Shown in pieces: positions 35,782 to 50,076 of a DNA stretch of 64,000 nucleotides; the first letter of the stretch is position 1, and every line of letters starts with the position of its first letter. A model generated the notes under the pieces. The model did no database searches, was not told the origin of the DNA, and worked only from the letters and a program-made list of their open reading frames with translations. A program made the translations under genes and the position numbers. The stretch lies in assembly GCF_932526225.1 (NCBI RefSeq), contig NC_064039.1:17912639-17976638 (forward strand), written 5' to 3'. This stretch comes from Nematostella vectensis. Taxonomy: Eukaryota > Cnidaria > Anthozoa > Actiniaria > Edwardsiidae.

Positions 35782-38700
35782 GGACCTTGTTTGAACACTG
35801 AAAAACTCAAACTCCTCCAATCTCAACGTGCATAGATTCATTCGAAAGCCCTGGAAAAACCATATAGGCGCTCTGCAGTTTGTTTTCCACCAAAGTCAAT
35901 ATTTGCCAAAATATTTTTGGTAGAATTTGCAATTTGGACCATTTTCAACCCCCAAAAAGTCGTACTTGCAAAATCGTTTCTGGAGATTTCTTTCGCTTAT
36001 GATATAGAGATGCGCATGGACACTAAGCTCATACATGAAAGTATTGTTTGCTGCTTATTTCTGGTTCGTGGGAATTTTTTGAAAATCGAAAGAAATCGTC
36101 GGCACAGAAAAATTTTTGGGAAGTTTGCAAAAAAAAGTCTAAACTTCAATCTTCGTCCTGAATCTTTCTTAGTTAGTGTCTACTAGCATAGTTGGACCTT
36201 CCCCGTGACTTTGGGCAGGCTACGACTAACTTCAGAAATGCTCATATTCTACCTTGGAACACTTTTGGACCTTGTTTGAGCACTGAAAAACTCAAACTCA
36301 TCCAATCTTAACGTGCATAGGCTCATTCGAAAGCTCTTGAAAAACCATATAGGCGCTAGGCAGTTTGTTGTCCTCCAAAGTCAATATTTGCAAAGTTTTT
36401 CTAGGGAGAAGGTGCAATTTGGCCATTTTTCCGGCCTTTTTTAACAGCTTTAATTTGAAGCTAAGCTTTTGATTTTGTAACCTTTACTAATTGCTGATAC
36501 TGTCTTCATGATGACCAAGTTTGAGATCAATCGGACTTAATGCCTAGTCCCCAGGCCCTACTCAAAATGTCCTGGAAGGTAGGAAAAAAGATAAGCGGCT
36601 TTTGTCAATTCTTGATCGATTCGAAATCTGATTGCAGGGTTAGATAGCCCTTTATGAGTACATAGATCTTACCGAGTTTGAGAATTTTAGCTCAAGTATA
36701 TAGACCCGAAAAGTTGTCCCCTACCCTCCGGGACACAGTTTCTTGGAAATAATTTCTGCGCATGCGTACTTATGAAAAAACCGAATAGCGCAACACACGC
36801 CGGGGAATGTCAGGGTTCCAATGATACCATTTTCGGCTAATTTGGACAAGTATTAAGAATTTTGGTTTTTTGAAGTTTTTAGATTTTGGACCTTTTTTGG
36901 ACCTTGTTTGAGCACTGAAAAACTCAATATCATCCAATCTTAACGTGCATAGGCTCATTCGAAAGCTCCTGAAAAACCATATAGGCGCTAGGCAGTTTGT
37001 TGTCCTCCAAAGTCAGTATTTGCAAAGTTTTTCTAGGGAGAAGGTGCAATTTGGCCTTATTTCCGGCCTTTTTTAACAGCTTTACTTTGAAGCTATGCTT
37101 TTGATTTTCTAACCTTTACTAACTGCTGATACTTTCTTCATGCTGACCAAGTTTGAGATCAATCGGACTTAATTCCTAGTCCCCAGGCCCTACTCAAAAT
37201 GTCCCGGAAGGAAGGGAAAAAGATTACCGGCGTTTGTCAATTCTTGATCGATTCGAAATCTGATTGCAGGGTTAGATAGCCCTTTATTAGTATATATATC
37301 TTACCTAGTTTGAGAATTTTAGCTCAAGTATATAGACCCGAAAAGTTGTCCCCTACCCTCCGTGACACAGTTTTTTTTTTAAATTTCTGCGCTTGCGCAC
37401 TTATGAAAAAACCGAATGGCGCAACACACGCCGGGGAATGTCAGGGTTCGAATGATACCATTTTCGGCTCATTTGGAAAAGTATTAAGAATTTGGGTTTA
37501 TTGAAGTTTTTAGATTTTGGACCTTTTTTGGACCTTGTTTGAACACTGAAAAAAAAAAAAAAACTCATCCAATCTTAACGTGCATAGGCTCATTCGAAAG
37601 CTCCTGAAAAACCATATAGGCGCTAGGCAGTTTGTTGTCCTCCAAAGTCAATATTTGCAAAGTTTTTCTAAGGAGAAGGTGCAATTTGGCCTTTTTTCCG
37701 GCCTTTTTTAACAGCTTTACTTCGAAGCTATGCTTTTGATTTTCTAACTTTATCTTTACTAAATGCTGATACTTTCGTCATGCTGACCAAGTTTGAGATC
37801 AATCGGACTTAATTCCTAGTCCCCAGGCCCTACTCAAAATGTCTCTGAAGGTAGGGAAAAAGATTAGCGGCTTTTGTCAATTCTTGATCGATTCGAAATC
37901 TGATTGCAGGGTTAGATAGCCCTTTATGAGTACATAGATCTTACCGAGTTTGAGAATTTTAGCTCAAGTATATAGACCTGAAAAGTTGTCCCCTACCTTC
38001 CGGGACACAGTTTTTTTGGAAAAAATTTCTGCGCATGCGCACTTATGAAAAAAACGAATAGCGCAACACACGCCGGGGAATGTCAGGGTTCGAATGATAC
38101 CATTTTCGGCTCATTTGGACAAGTATTAAGAAGTTTTGTTTTTGGAAGTTTTTAGATTTTGGACCTTGTTTGAACACTGAAAAACTCAAACTCATCCAAT
38201 CTTAACGTGCATAGGCTGATTCGAAAGCTCTTGAAAAACCATATAGGCGCTAGGCAGTTTGTTGTCCTCCAAAGTCAATATTTGCAAAGTTTTTCTAGGG
38301 AGAATGTGCAATTTGGCCTTTTTTCCGGCCTTTTTAACAGCTTTACTTTGAAGCTATGCTTTTGATTTTCTAACCTTTACTAAGTGCTGATACTTTCTTC
38401 ATGCCGACCAAGTTTGAGATCAATCGGACTTAATTCCTAGTCCCCAGGCCCTACTCAAAATGTCCCGGAAGGTAGGGAAAAAGATTAGCGGCTTTTGTCA
38501 ATTCTTGATCGATTCGATATCTGATTGCAGGGTTAGATAGCCCTTTATGAGTACAAAGATATTGCCGAGTTTGAGAATTTTAGCTCAAGTATATAGACCC
38601 GAAAAGTTGTCCCCTACCCTCCGGGACACAGTTTTTTTGGAAAAAATTTCTGCACATGCGCACTTATGAAAAATCCGATTAGCGCAACACACGCCGGGGA

Positions 38701-38792
38701 AAGTCAGGGTTCGAATGATACCATTTTCGGCTCATTTGGACAAGTATTAAGAATTTTGGTTTTTTGAAGTTTTTAGATTTTGGGCCTTTTTT
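35782..38792 (+). repeat. SLLLL pentamer (3,011 bp)
   Basis: Monomer starts are S 35782, L 36267, L 36899, L 37530 and L 38161. Length and order equal those of 11139-14149 and 15759-18769. It holds the TATATATATC-bearing L, the poly-A L and the TTCCAATGATACC variants. It shares private changes with the unit at 62131. Confidence 0.96.
37549..37563 (+). repeat. Poly-A run in L head (15 A)
   Basis: Same position in the L at 37530 of the third pentamer. Confidence 0.95.
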
Positions 38793-41022
38793 GGACCTTG
38801 TTTGAACACTGAAAAACTCAAACTCCTCCAATCTTAACGTGCATAGATTCATTCGAAAGCCCTGGAAAAACCATATAGGCGCTCTGCAGTTTGTTTTCCA
38901 CCAAAGTCAATATTTGCCAAAATATTTTTGGTAGAATTTGCAATTTGGACCATTTTCAACCCCCAAAAAGTCGTACTTGCAAAATCGTTTCTGGAGATTT
39001 CTTTCGCTTATGATATAGAGATGCGCATGGACACTAAGCTCATACATGAAAGTATTGTTTGCTGCTTATTTCTGGTTCGTGGGAATTTTTTGAAAATCGA
39101 AAGAAATCGTCGGCACAGAAAAATTTTTGGGAAGTTTGCAAAAAAAAGTCTAAACTTCAATCTTCGTCCTGAATCTTTCTTAGTTAGTGTCTACTAGCAT
39201 AGTTGGACCTTCCCCGTGACTTTGGGCAGGCTACGACTAACTTCAGAAATGCTCATATTCTACCTTGGACCACTTTTGGACCTTGTTTGAGCACTGAAAA
39301 ACTCAAACTCATCCAATCTTAACGTGCATAGGCTAATTCGAAAGCTCTTGAAAAACCATATAGGCGCTAGGCAGTTTGTTTTCCTCCAAAGTCAATATTT
39401 GCCAAAATATATTTGGTAGAATGTGCAATTTGAACCATTTTTAACCCCCAAAAAGTCGTACTTGCAAAATCGTTTCTGGAGATTTCTTTCTCTTATGATA
39501 TAGAGATGCGCATGGACACTAAGCTCTTACATCAAAGTCATGTTTGCTGCTTATTCTTGGCTCGTGGGAATTTTTTGAATATCGAAAGAAATCGTCGGCA
39601 CAGAAAAATTTTTGGGAAGTTTGCAAAAAAAAGTCTAAACTTCAATCTTCGTCCTGAATCTTTCTTAGTTAGTGTCTACTAGCATAGTTGGACCTTCCCC
39701 GTGACTTTGGGCAGGCTACGACTAACTTCAGAAATGCTCATATTCTACCTTGGACCACTTTTTGACCTTGTTGGACAACTGAAAAACTCAAACTAATCCA
39801 ATCTTAACGTGCATAAGCTCATTCCAAAGCTCTTGAAAAACCATATAGGCGCTAGGCAGTTTGTTGTCCTCCAAAGTCAATATTTGCAAAGTTTTTCTAG
39901 GGAGAAGGTGCAATTTGGCCTTTTTTCCGGCCTTTTTTAACAGCTTTACTTTGAAGCTATGCTTTTGATTTTCTAACTTTATCTTTACTAAATGCTGATA
40001 CTTTCGTCATGCTGACCAAGTTTGAGATCAATCGGACTTAATTCCTAGTCCCCAGGCCCTACTCAAAATGTCTCTGAAGGTAGGGAAAAAGATTAGCGGC
40101 TTTTGTCAATTCTTGATCGATTCGAAATCTGATTGCAGGGTTAGATAGCCCTTTTTGAGTACATAGATCTTACCGAGTTTGAGAATTTTAGCTCAAGTAT
40201 ATAGACCCGAAAAGTTGTCCCCTACCTTCCGGGACACAGTTTTTTTGGAAAAAATTTCTGCGCATGCGCACTTATGAAAAAACCGAATAGCGCAACACAC
40301 GCCGGGGAATGTCAGGGTTCGAATGATACCATTTTCGGCTCATTTGGACAAGTATTAAGAAGTTTTGTTTTTGGAAGTTTTTAGATTTTGGACCTTGTTT
40401 GAACACTGAAAAACTCAAACTCATCCAATCTTAACGTGCATAGGCTGATTCGAAAGCTCTTGAAAAACCATATAGGCGCTAGGCAGTTTGTTGTCCTCCA
40501 AAGTCAATATTTGCAAAGTTTTTCTAGGGAGAATGTGCAATTTGGCCTTTTTTTCCGGCCTTTTTAACAGCTTTACTTTGAAGCTATGCTTTTGATTTTC
40601 TAACCTTTACTAAGTGCTGATACTTTCTTCATGCCGACCAAGTTTGAGATCAATCGGACTTAATTCCTAGTCCCCAGGCCCTACTCAAATTGTCCCGGAA
40701 GGTAGGGAAAAAGATTAGCGGCTTTTGTCAATTCTTGATCGATTCGATATCTGATTGCAGGGTTAGATAGCCCTTTATGAGTACAAAGATATTGCCGAGT
40801 TTGAGAATTTTAGCTCAAGTATATAGACCCGAAAAGTTGTCCCCTACCCTCCGGGACACAGTTTTTTTGGAAAAAATTTCTGCGCATGCGCACTTATGAA
40901 AAATCCGATTAGCGCAACACACGCCGGGGAATGTCAGGGTTCGAATGATACCATTTTCGGCTCATTTGGACAAGTATTAAGAATTTTGGTTTTTTGAAGT
41001 TTTTAGATTTTGGGCCTTTTTT

Positions 41023-43238
41023 GGACCTTGTTTGAACACTGAAAAACTCAAACTCCTCCAATCTTAACGTGCATAGATTCATTCGAAAGCCCTGGAAAAA
41101 CCATATAGGCGCTCTGCAGTTTGTTTTCCACCAAAGTCAATATTTGCCAAAATATTTTTGGTAGAATTTGCAATTTGGACCATTTTCAACCCCCAAAAAG
41201 TCGTACTTGCAAAATCGTTTCTGGAGATTTCTTTCGCTTATGATATAGAGATGCGCATGGACACTAAGCTCTTACATCAAAGTCATGTTTGCTGCTTATT
41301 CTTGGCTCGTGGGAATTTTTCTAATATCGAAAGAAATCGTCGGCACAGAAAAATTTTTGAGCAGTTTGCAAAAAAAAAGTCTAAACTTCAATCTTTGTCC
41401 TGAATCTTTCTTAGTTAGTGTCTACTAGCATAGTTGGACCTTCCCCGTGACTTTGAGCAGGCTACGACTAACTTCAGAAATGCTCATATTCTACCTTGGA
41501 CCACTTTTGGACCTTGTTTGACAACTGAAAAACTCAAACTCATCCAATCTTAACGTGCATAAGCTCATTCGAAAGCTCTTGAAAAACCATATAGGCGCTA
41601 GGCAGTTTGTTGTCCTCCAAAGTCAATATTTGCAAAGTTTTTCTAGGGAGAAGGTGCAATTTGGCCTTTTTTCCGGCCTTTTTTAACAGCTTTACTTTGA
41701 AGCTATGCTTTTGATTTTCTAACCTTTACTAAGTGCTGATACTTTCTTCATGCTGACCAAGTTTGAGATCAATCGGACTTAATTCCTAGTCCCCAGGCCC
41801 TACTCAAAATGTCTCTGAAGGTAGGGAAAAAGATTACCGGCTTTTGTCAAATCTTGATCGATTCGAAATCTGATTGCAGGGCTAGATAGCCCTTTATGAG
41901 TACATAGATCTTACCGAGTTTGAGAATTTTAGCTCAAGTATATAGACCCGAAAAGTTGTCCCCTACCTTCCGGGACACAGTTTTTTGGGAAAAAATTTCT
42001 GCGCATGCGCACTTATAAAAAAACCGAATAGCGCAACACACGCCGGGGAATGTCGGGGTTCGAATGATACCATTTTCGGCTCATTTGGACAAGTATTAAG
42101 AAGTTTGGTTTTTTGAAGTTTTTAGATTTTGGACCTTGTTTGAACACTGAAAAACTCAAACTCATCCAATCTTAACGTGCAAAGGCCCATTCGAAAGCCC
42201 TGGAAAAACCATATAGGCGCTCTGCAGTTTGTTTTCCACCAAAGTCAATATTTGCCAAAATATTTTTGGTAGAATTTGCAATTTGGACCATTTTCAACCC
42301 CCAAAAAGTCGTACTTGCAAAATCGTTTCTGGAGATTTCTTTCGCTTATGATATAGAGATGCGCATGGACACTAAGCTCTTACATCAAAGTCATGTTTGC
42401 TGCTTATTCTTGGCTCGTGGGAATTTTTCTAATATCGAAAGAAATCGTCGGCACAGAAAAATTTTTGAGCAGTTTGCAAAAAAAAAGTCTAAACTTCAAT
42501 CTTCGTCCTGAATCTTTCTTAGTTAGTGTCTACTAGCATAGTTGGACCTTCCCCGTGACTTTGAGCAGGCTACGACTAACTTCAGAAATGCTCATATTCT
42601 ACCTTGGACCACTTTTGGACCTTGTTTGACAACTGAAAAACTCAAACTCATCCAATCTTAACGTGCATAAGCTCATTCGAAAGCTCTTGAAAAACCATAT
42701 AGGCGCTAGGCAGTTTGTTGTCCTCCAAAGTCAATATTTGCAAAGTTTTTCTAGGGAGAAGGTGCAATTTGGCCTTTTTTCCGGCCTTTTTTAACAGCTT
42801 TACTTTGAAGCTATGCTTTTGATTTTCTAACCTTTACTAAGTGCTGATACTTTCTTCATGCTGACCAAGTTTGAGATCAATCGGACTTAATTCCTAGTCC
42901 CCAGGCCCTACTCAAAATGTCTCTGAAGGTAGGGAAAAAGATTACCGGCTTTTGTCAAATCTTGATCGATTCGAAATCTGATTGCAGGGCTAGATAGCCC
43001 TTTATGAGTACATAGATCTTACCGAGTTTGAGAATTTTAGCTCAAGTATATAGACCCGAAAAGTTGTCCCCTACCTTCCGGGACACAGTTTTTTGGGAAA
43101 AAATTTCTGCGCATGCGCACTTATAAAAAAACCGAATAGCGCAACACACGCCGGGGAATGTCGGGGTTCGAATGATACCATTTTCGGCTCATTTGGGCAA
43201 GTATTAAGAAGTTTGGTTTTTTGAAGTTTTTAGATTTT
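41023..43238 (+). repeat. Tandem duplication of an S-L pair (2 x 1,108 bp)
   Basis: S 41023 with L 41509 is repeated as S 42131 with L 42617. Both copies share TTTCTAATATCG, GAGCAG, CAAATCTTG and ATAAAAAAACC. One visible difference is TCTTTGTCC at 41394 against TCTTCGTCC at 42502. The head of the second S is chimeric, which marks the crossover that made the duplication. Confidence 0.94.
42188..42198 (+). other. Crossover junction inside S head at 42131
   Basis: Left of this point the head reads AAAGGCCCATTCG, as in L monomers such as 26079. Right of it the head reads GCCCTGGAAAAACC, as in S monomers. The two parents are identical over CATTCGAAAGC, so the switch lies within those 11 bases. 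Confidence 0.9.
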
Positions 43239-45616
43239 GGACCTTGTTTGAACACTGAAAAACTCAAACTCATCCAATCTTAACGTGCAAAGGCCCATTC
43301 GAAAGCTCTTGAAAAACCATATAGGCGCTAGGCAGTTTGTTGTCCTCCAAAGACATAATTTGCAAAGTTTTTCTAGAGAGAAGGTGCAATTTGGCCTTTT
43401 TTCCGGCCTTTTTTAACAGCTTTACTTTGAAGCTATGCTTTTGATTTTCTAACCTTTACTAAGTGCTGATACTGTCTTCATGCTGTCCAAGTTTGAGATC
43501 AATCGGACTTAATTCCTAGTCCCCAGGCCCTACTCAAAATGTCCCGGAAGGTAGGGAAAAAGATTAGCGGCTTTTGTCAATTCTTGATCGATTCGAAATC
43601 TGATTGCAGGGTTAGATAGCCCTTTATGAGTACAAAGATATTGCCGAGTTTGAGAATTTTAGCTCAAGTATATAGACCCGAAAAGTTGTCCCCTACCCTC
43701 CGGGACACAGTTTTTTTAGAAAAAATTTCTGCGCATGCGCACTTATGAAAAAACCGAATAGCGCAACACACGCCGGGGAATGTCAGGGTTCGAATGATAC
43801 CATTTTCGGCTCATTTGGACAAGTATTAAGAATTTTGGTTTTTTGAAGTTTTTAGATTTTGGACCTTTTTAGGACCTTATTTGAACACTGAAAAACTCAA
43901 ACTCCTCCAATCTTAACGTGCATAGATTCATTCGAAAGCTCTGGAAAAACCATATAGGCGCTCTGCAGTTTGTTTTCCTCCAAAGTCAATATTTGCCAAA
44001 ATATATTTGGTAGAATGTGCAATTTAAACCATTTTTAACCCCCAAAAAGTCGTACTTGCAAAATCGTTTCTGGAGATTTCTTTCTCTTATGATATAGAGA
44101 TGCGCATGGACACTAAGCTCTTACATCAAAGTCATGTTTGCTGCTTATTCTTGGCTCGTGGGAATTTTTTGAATATCGAAAGAAATCGTCGGCACAGAAA
44201 AATTTTTGGGAAGTTTGCAAAAAAAAGTCTAAACTTCAATCTTCGTCCTGAATCTTTCTTAGTTAGTGTCTACTAGCATAGTTGGACCTTCCGCGTGACT
44301 TTGGGCAGGCTACGACTAACTTCAGAAATGCTCATATTCTACCTTGGACCACTTTTGGACCTTGTTGGACAACTGAAAAACTCAAACTCATCCAATCTTA
44401 ACGTGCATAAGCTCATTCGAAAGCTCTTGAAAAACCATATAGGCGCTAGGCAGTTTGTTGTCCTCCAAAGTCAATATTTGCAAAGTTTTTCTAGGGAGAA
44501 GGTGCAATTTGGCCTTTTTTCCGGCCTTTTTTAACAGCTTTACTTTGAAGCTATGCTTTTGATTTTCTAACTTTATCTTTACTAAATGCTGATACTTTCG
44601 TCATGCTGACCAAGTTTGAGATCAATCGGACTTAATTCCTTGTCCCCAGGCCCTACTCAAAATGTCTCTGAAGGTAGGGAAAAAGGTTAGAGGCTTTTGT
44701 CAATTCTTGATCGATTCGAAATCTGATTGCAGGGTTAGATAGCCCTTTATGAGTACATAGATCTTACCGAGTTTGAGAATTTTAGCTCAAGTATATAGAC
44801 CCGAAAAGTTGTCCCCTACCTTCCGGGACACAGTTTTTTTGGAAAAAATTTCTGCGCATGCGCACTTATGAAAAAAACGAATAGCGCAACACACGCCGGG
44901 GAATGTCAGGGTTCGAATGATACCATTTTCGGCTCATTTGGACAAGTATTAAGAAGTTTTGTTTTTGGAAGTTTTTAGATTTTGGACCTTGTTTGAGCAC
45001 TGAAAAACTCAAACTCATCCAATCTTAACGTGCATAGGCTCATTCGAAAGCTCTTGAAAAACCATATAGGCGCTAGGCAGTTTGTTGTCCTCCAAAGTCA
45101 ATATTTGCAAAGTTTTTCTAGGGAGAAGGTGCAATTTGGCCATTTTTCCGGCCTTTTTTTAACAGCTTTAATTTGAAGCTATGCTTTTGATTTTGTAACC
45201 TTTACTAATTGCTGATACTTTCTTCATGCTGACCAAGTTTGAGATCAATCGGACTTAATGCCTAGTCCCCAGGCCCTACTCAAAATGTCCCGGAAGGTAG
45301 GGAAAAAGATAAGCGGCTTTTGTCAATTCTTGATCGATTCGAAATCTGATTGCAGGGTTAGATAGCCCTTTATGAGTACATAGATCTTACCGAGTTTGAG
45401 AATTTTAGCTCAAGTATATAGACCCGAAAAGTTGTCCCCTACCCTCCGGGACAAAGTTTCTTGGAAATAATTTCTGCGCATGCGTACTTATGAAAAAACC
45501 GAATAGCGCAACACACGCCGGGGAATGTCAGGGTTCCAATGATACCATTTTCGGCTCATTTGGACAAATATTAAGAATTTTGGTTTTTTGAAGTTTTTAG
45601 ATTTTGGGCCTTTTTT

Positions 45617-47846
45617 GGACCTTGTTTGAACACTGAAAAACTCAAACTCCTCCAATCTTAACGTGCATAGATTCATTCGAAAGCCCTGGAAAAACCATAT
45701 AGGCGCTCTGCAGTTTGTTTTCCACCAAAGTCAATATTTGCCAAAATATTTTTGGTAGAATTTGCAATTTGGACCATTTTCAACCCCCAAAAAGTCGTAC
45801 TTGCAAACTCGTTTCTGGAGATTTCTTTCGCTTATGATATAGAGATGCGCATGGACACTAAGCTCATACATGAAAGTATTGTTTGCTGCTTATTTCTGGT
45901 TCGTGGGAATTTTTTGAAAATCGAAAGAAATCGTCGGCACAGAAAAATTTTTGGGAAGTTTGCAAAAAAAAGTCTAAACTTCAATCTTCGTCCTGAATCT
46001 TTCTTAGTTAGTGTCTACTAGCATAGTTGGACCTTCCCCGTGACTTTGGGCAGGCTACGACTAACTTCAGAAATGCTCATATTCTACCTTGGACCACTTT
46101 TGGACCTTGTTTGAGCACTGAAAAACTCAAACTCATCCAATCTTAACGTGCATAGGCTAATTCGAAAGCTCTTGAAAAACCATATAGGCGCTAGGCAGTT
46201 TGTTTTCCTCCAAAGTCAATATTTGCCAAAATATATTTGGTAGAATGTGCAATTTGAACCATTTTTAACCCCCAAAAAGTCGTACTTGCAAAATCGTTTC
46301 TGGAGATTTCTTTCTCTTATGATATAGAGATGCGCATGGACACTAAGCTCTTACATCAAAGTCATGTTTGCTGCTTATTCTTGGCTCGTGGGAATTTTTT
46401 GAATATCGAAAGAAATCGTCGGCACAGAAAAATTTTTGGGAAGTTTGCAAAAAAAAGTCTAAACTTCAATCTTCGTCCTGAATCTTTCTTAGTTAGTGTC
46501 TACTAGCATAGTTGGACCTTCCGCGTGACTTTGGGCAGGCTACGACTAACTTCAGAAATGCTCATATTCTACCTTGGACCACTTTTTGACCTTGTTGGAC
46601 AACTGAAAAACTCAAACTCATCCAATCTTAACGTGCATAAGGTCATTCGAAAGCTCTTGAAAAACCATATAGGCGCTAGGCAGTTTGTTGTCCTCCAAAG
46701 TCAATATTTGCAAAGTTTTTCTAGGGAGAAGGTGCAATTTGGCCTTTTTTCCGGCCTTTTTTAACAGCTTTACTTTGAAGCTATGCTTTTGATTTTCTAA
46801 CTTTATCTTTACTAAATGCTGATACTTTCGTCATGCTGACCAAGTTTGAGATCAATCGGACTTAATTCCTAGTCCCCAGGCCCTACTCAAAATGTCTCTG
46901 AAGGTAGGGAAAAAGATTAGCGGCTTTTGTCAATTCTTGATCGATTCGAAATCTGATTGCAGGGTTAGATAGCCCTTTATGAGTACATAGATCTTACCGA
47001 GTTTGAGAATTTTAGCTCAAGTATAAAGACCCGAAAAGTTGTCCCCTACCTTCCGGGACACAGTTTTTTTGGAAAAAATTTCTGCGCATGCGCACTTATG
47101 AAAAAACCGAATAGCGCAACACACGCCGGGGAATGTCAGGGTTCGAATGATACCATTTTCGGCTCATTTGGACAAGTATTAAGAAGTTTTGTTTTTGGAA
47201 GTTTTTAGATTTTGGACCTTGTTTGAACACTGAAAAACTCAAACTCATCCAATCTTAACGTGCATAGGCTGATTCGAAAGCTCTTGAAAAACCATATAGG
47301 CGCTAGGCAGTTTGTTGTCCTCCAAAGTCAATATTTGCAAAGTTTTTCTAGGGAGAATGTGCAATTTGGCCTTTTTTTCCGGCCTTTTTAACAGCTTTAC
47401 TTTGAAGCTATGCTTTTGATTTTCTAACCTTTACTAAGTGCTGATACTTTCTTCATGCCGACCAAGTTTGAGATCAATCGGACTTAATTCCTAGTCCCCA
47501 GGCCCTACTCAAATTGTCCCGGAAGGTAGGGAAAAAGATTAGCGGCTTTTGTCAATTCTTGATCGATTCGATATCTGATTGCAGGGTTAGATAGCCCTTT
47601 ATGAGTACAAAGATATTGCCGAGTTTGAGAATTTTAGCTCAAGTATATAGACCCGAAAAGTTGTCCCCTACCCTCCGGGACACAGTTTTTTTGGAAAAAA
47701 TTTCTGCGCATGCGCACTTATGAAAAATCCGATTAGCGCAACACACGCCGGGGAATGTCAGGGTTCGAATGATACCATTTTCGGCTCATTTGGACAAGTA
47801 TTAAGAATTTTGGTTTTTTGAAGTTTTTAGATTTTGGGCCTTTTTT
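45617..47846 (+). repeat. SSLL tetramer (2,230 bp)
   Basis: Monomer starts are S 45617, S 46102, L 46587 and L 47214. Private changes are CAAACTCG near 45806 and AAGGTCATTCG near 46640. Confidence 0.95.
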
Positions 47847-50076
47847 GGACCTTGTTTGAACACTGAAAAACTCAAACTCCTCCAATCTTAACGTGCATAG
47901 ATTCATTCGAAAGCCCTGGAAAAACCATATAGGCGCTCTGCAGTTTGTTTTCCACCAAAGTCAATATTTGCCAAAATATTTTTGGTAGAATTTGCAATTT
48001 GGACCATTTTCAACCCCCAAAAAGTCGTACTTGCAAAATCGTTTCTGGAGATTTCTTTCGCTTATGATATAGAGATGCGCATGGACATTAAGCTCATACA
48101 TGAAAGTATTGTTTGCTGCTTATTTCTGGTTCGTGGGAATTTTTTGAAAATCGAAAGAAATCGTCGGCACAGAAAAATTTTTGGGAAGTTTGCAAAAAAA
48201 AGTCTAAACTTCAATCTTCGTCCTGAATCTTTCTTAGTTAGTGTCTACTAGCATAGTTGGACCTTCCCCGTGACTTTGGGCAGGCTACGACTAACTTCAG
48301 AAATGCTCATATTCTACCTTGGACCACTTTTGGACCTTGTTTGAGCACTGAAAAACTCAAACTCATCCAATCTTAACGTGCATAGGCTAATTCGAAAGCT
48401 CTTGAAAAACCATATAGGCGCTAGGCAGTTTGTTTTCCTCCAAAGTCAATATTTGCCAAAATATATTTGGTAGAATGTGCAATTTGAACCATTTTTAACC
48501 CCCAAAAAGTCGTACTTGCAAAATCGTTTCTGGAGATTTCTTTCTCTTATGATATAGAAATGCGCATGGACACTAAGCTCTTACATCAAAGTCATGTTTG
48601 CTGCTTATTCTTGGCTCGTGGGAATTTTTTGAATATCGAAAGAAATCGTCGGCACAGAAAAATTTTTGGGAAGTTTGCAAAAAAAAGTCTAAACTTCAAT
48701 CTTCGTCCTGAATCTTTCTTAGTTAGTGTCTACTAGCATAGTTGGACCTTCCGCGTGACTTTGGGCAGGCTACGACTAACTTCAGAAATGCTCATATTCT
48801 ACCTTGGACCACTTTTGGACCTTGTTGGACAACTGAAAAACTCAAACTCATCCAATCTTAACGTGCATAAGCTCATTCGAAAGCTCTTGAAAAACCATAT
48901 AGGCGCTAGGCAGTTTGTTGTCCTCCAAAGTCAATATTTGCAAAGTTTTTCTAGGGAGAAGGTGCAATTTGGCCTTTTTTCCGGCCTTTTTTAACAGCTT
49001 TACTTTGAAGCTATGCTTTTGATTTTCTAACTTTATCTTTACTAAATGCTGATACTTTCGTCATGCTGACCAAGTTTGAGATCAATCGGACTTAATTCCT
49101 AGTCCCCAGGCCCTACTCAAAATGTCTCTGAAGGTAGGGAAAAAGATTAGCGGCTTTTGTCAATTCTTGATCGATTCGAAATCTGATTGCAGGGTTAGAT
49201 AGCCCTTTATGAGTACATAGATCTTACCGAGTTTGAGAATTTTAGCTCAAGTATATAGACCCGAAAAGTTGTCCCCTACCTTCCGGGACACAGTTTTTTT
49301 GGAAAAAATTTCTGCGCATGCGCACTTATGAAAAAACCGAATAGCGCAACACACGCCGGGGAATGTCAGGGTTCGAATGATACCATTTTCGGCTCATTTG
49401 GACAAGTATTAAGAAGTTTTGTTTTTGGAAGTTTTTAGATTTTGGACCTTGTTTGAACACTGAAAAACTCAAACTCATCCAATCTTAACGTGCATAGGCT
49501 GATTCAAAAGCTCTTGAAAAACCATATAGGCGCTAGGCAGTTTGTTGTCCTCCAAAGTCAATATTTGCAAAGTTTTTCTAGGGAGAATGTGCAATTTGGC
49601 CTTTTTTTCCGGCCTTTTTAACAGCTTTACTTTGAAGCTATGCTTTTGATTTTCTAACCTTTACTAAGTGCTGATACTTTCTTCATGCCGACCAAGTTTG
49701 AGATCAATCGGACTTAATTCCTAGTCCCCAGGCCCTACTCAAAATGTCCCGGAAGGTAGGGAAAAAGATTAGCGGCTTTTGTCAATTCTTGATCGATTCG
49801 ATATCTGATTGCAGGGTTAGATAGCCCTTTATGAGTACAAAGATATTGCCGAGTTTGAGAATTTTAGCTCAAGTATATAGACCCGAAAAGTTGTCCCCTA
49901 CCCTCCGGGACACAGTTTTTTTGGAAAAAATTTCTGCGCATGCGCACTTATGAAAAATCCGATTAGCGCAACACACGCCGGGGAATGTCAGGGTTCGAAT
50001 GATACCATTTTCGGCTCATTTGGACAAGTATTAAGAATTTTGGTTTTTTGAAGTTTTTAGATTTTGGGCCTTTTTT
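47847..50076 (+). repeat. SSLL tetramer (2,230 bp)
   Basis: Monomer starts are S 47847, S 48332, L 48817 and L 49444. The first S carries GGACATTAAGC, which is also present in the copies at 22741, 30065, 50077 and 56415. Confidence 0.95.

Larger units (their letters stand above)
38793..45616 (+). repeat. Decamer with internal 1,108-bp SL duplication (6,824 bp)
   Basis: Monomer starts are S 38793, S 39278, L 39763, L 40390, S 41023, L 41509, S 42131, L 42617, L 43239, S 43872, L 44357 and L 44984. Subtracting the repeated SL pair (41023-42130 against 42131-43238) leaves 5,716 bp, the exact decamer length. Confidence 0.95.
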
